Origin: Bacteroidota bacterium
Lineage (GTDB): Bacteria > Bacteroidota > Bacteroidia > Chitinophagales > Chitinophagaceae
Reading direction: 5' to 3'
DNA length: 6,765 bases
Assembly (NCBI GenBank): GCA_023423835.1
Contig: JAFAEW010000003.1
Coordinates: forward strand, 1-6,765
Shown: positions 6,677 to 6,765 of the stretch, piece by piece
How positions within the stretch are numbered: position 1 is the stretch's first letter
Layout of the letters: every line of letters begins with the position of its first letter
Translations under genes and position numbers: made by a program
Notes under the pieces: generated by a model
The model's input: only the letters and a program-made list of their open reading frames with translations
Told to the model about the DNA's origin: nothing
Database searches by the model: none

Positions 6677-6765
6677 GCTTTCGCTCTGAGTAAGATGGAA
6701 GTTGCTTTTTAGAAATTTTTTGAGAGGTGATTGGTGTATTTAGGGCTTTTGAATAAAAGGGACGC

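Noticed and set aside
6677..6765. Possible small gene or promoter after the terminator
   Set aside because: Open frames are fewer than ten codons (for example an ATG at 6695 followed by a stop after five codons), and no TAnnTTTG box with a spaced TTG partner is found.
1..6765. CRISPR array, tRNA/rRNA, insertion sequence or phage genes
   Set aside because: No spaced direct repeats, no RNA gene signatures, no terminal inverted repeats and no transposase or integrase motifs on either strand.

Overview
The window reads as an ordinary chromosomal segment from a member of the Bacteroidota, probably of the Chitinophagales/Sphingobacteriia type. The reasons are: a start-region promoter box of the TAnnTTTG type, A-rich leaders without Shine-Dalgarno sequences, a 'LFAQ' signal peptide on a small outer-membrane barrel, a primase with a divergent C-terminus, and a small uncharacterised protein that resembles a family I associate with Chitinophagaceae. 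GC content by eye is moderate (mid 40s) and even throughout. I see no rRNA, tRNA, CRISPR, insertion sequence or phage gene. All six genes lie on the + strand.

Region 1 (1-1954): the 3' part of a small protein of unknown function, then 15 bases later a stand-alone catalytic (large/alpha) subunit of the methylmalonyl-CoA mutase family. It has the substrate-determining Tyr and Arg of true methylmalonyl-CoA mutases but no C-terminal B12-binding domain. The cobalamin-binding partner is not in the window.

Region 2 (2013-3938): dnaG, the replicative primase, with intact zinc-binding and Toprim motifs. The 58-base gap before it shows no clear terminator or promoter, so read-through from the mutase gene is possible.

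Region 3 (3939-5889): a Bacteroidota-type promoter box, then a two-gene unit. It encodes a membrane-anchored family 2 glycosyltransferase of the polyprenyl-phosphate sugar synthase type and a multi-pass flippase-like protein (the lysylphosphatidylglycerol synthase membrane-domain family). The genes overlap by an ATGA, so they are probably translationally coupled and act together on a lipid-linked sugar or envelope glycan.

Region 4 (5890-6765): a 184-base stretch without a gene up to the preferred downstream start, then a secreted small beta-barrel outer-membrane protein, then a very regular intrinsic terminator (14-bp stem, GUAA loop, T-tract). The last 89 bases hold no gene that I can support.

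I did not find a convincing undescribed system. The points most worth following are the B12-domain-less mutase with its missing partner and the coupled glycosyltransferase/flippase pair.
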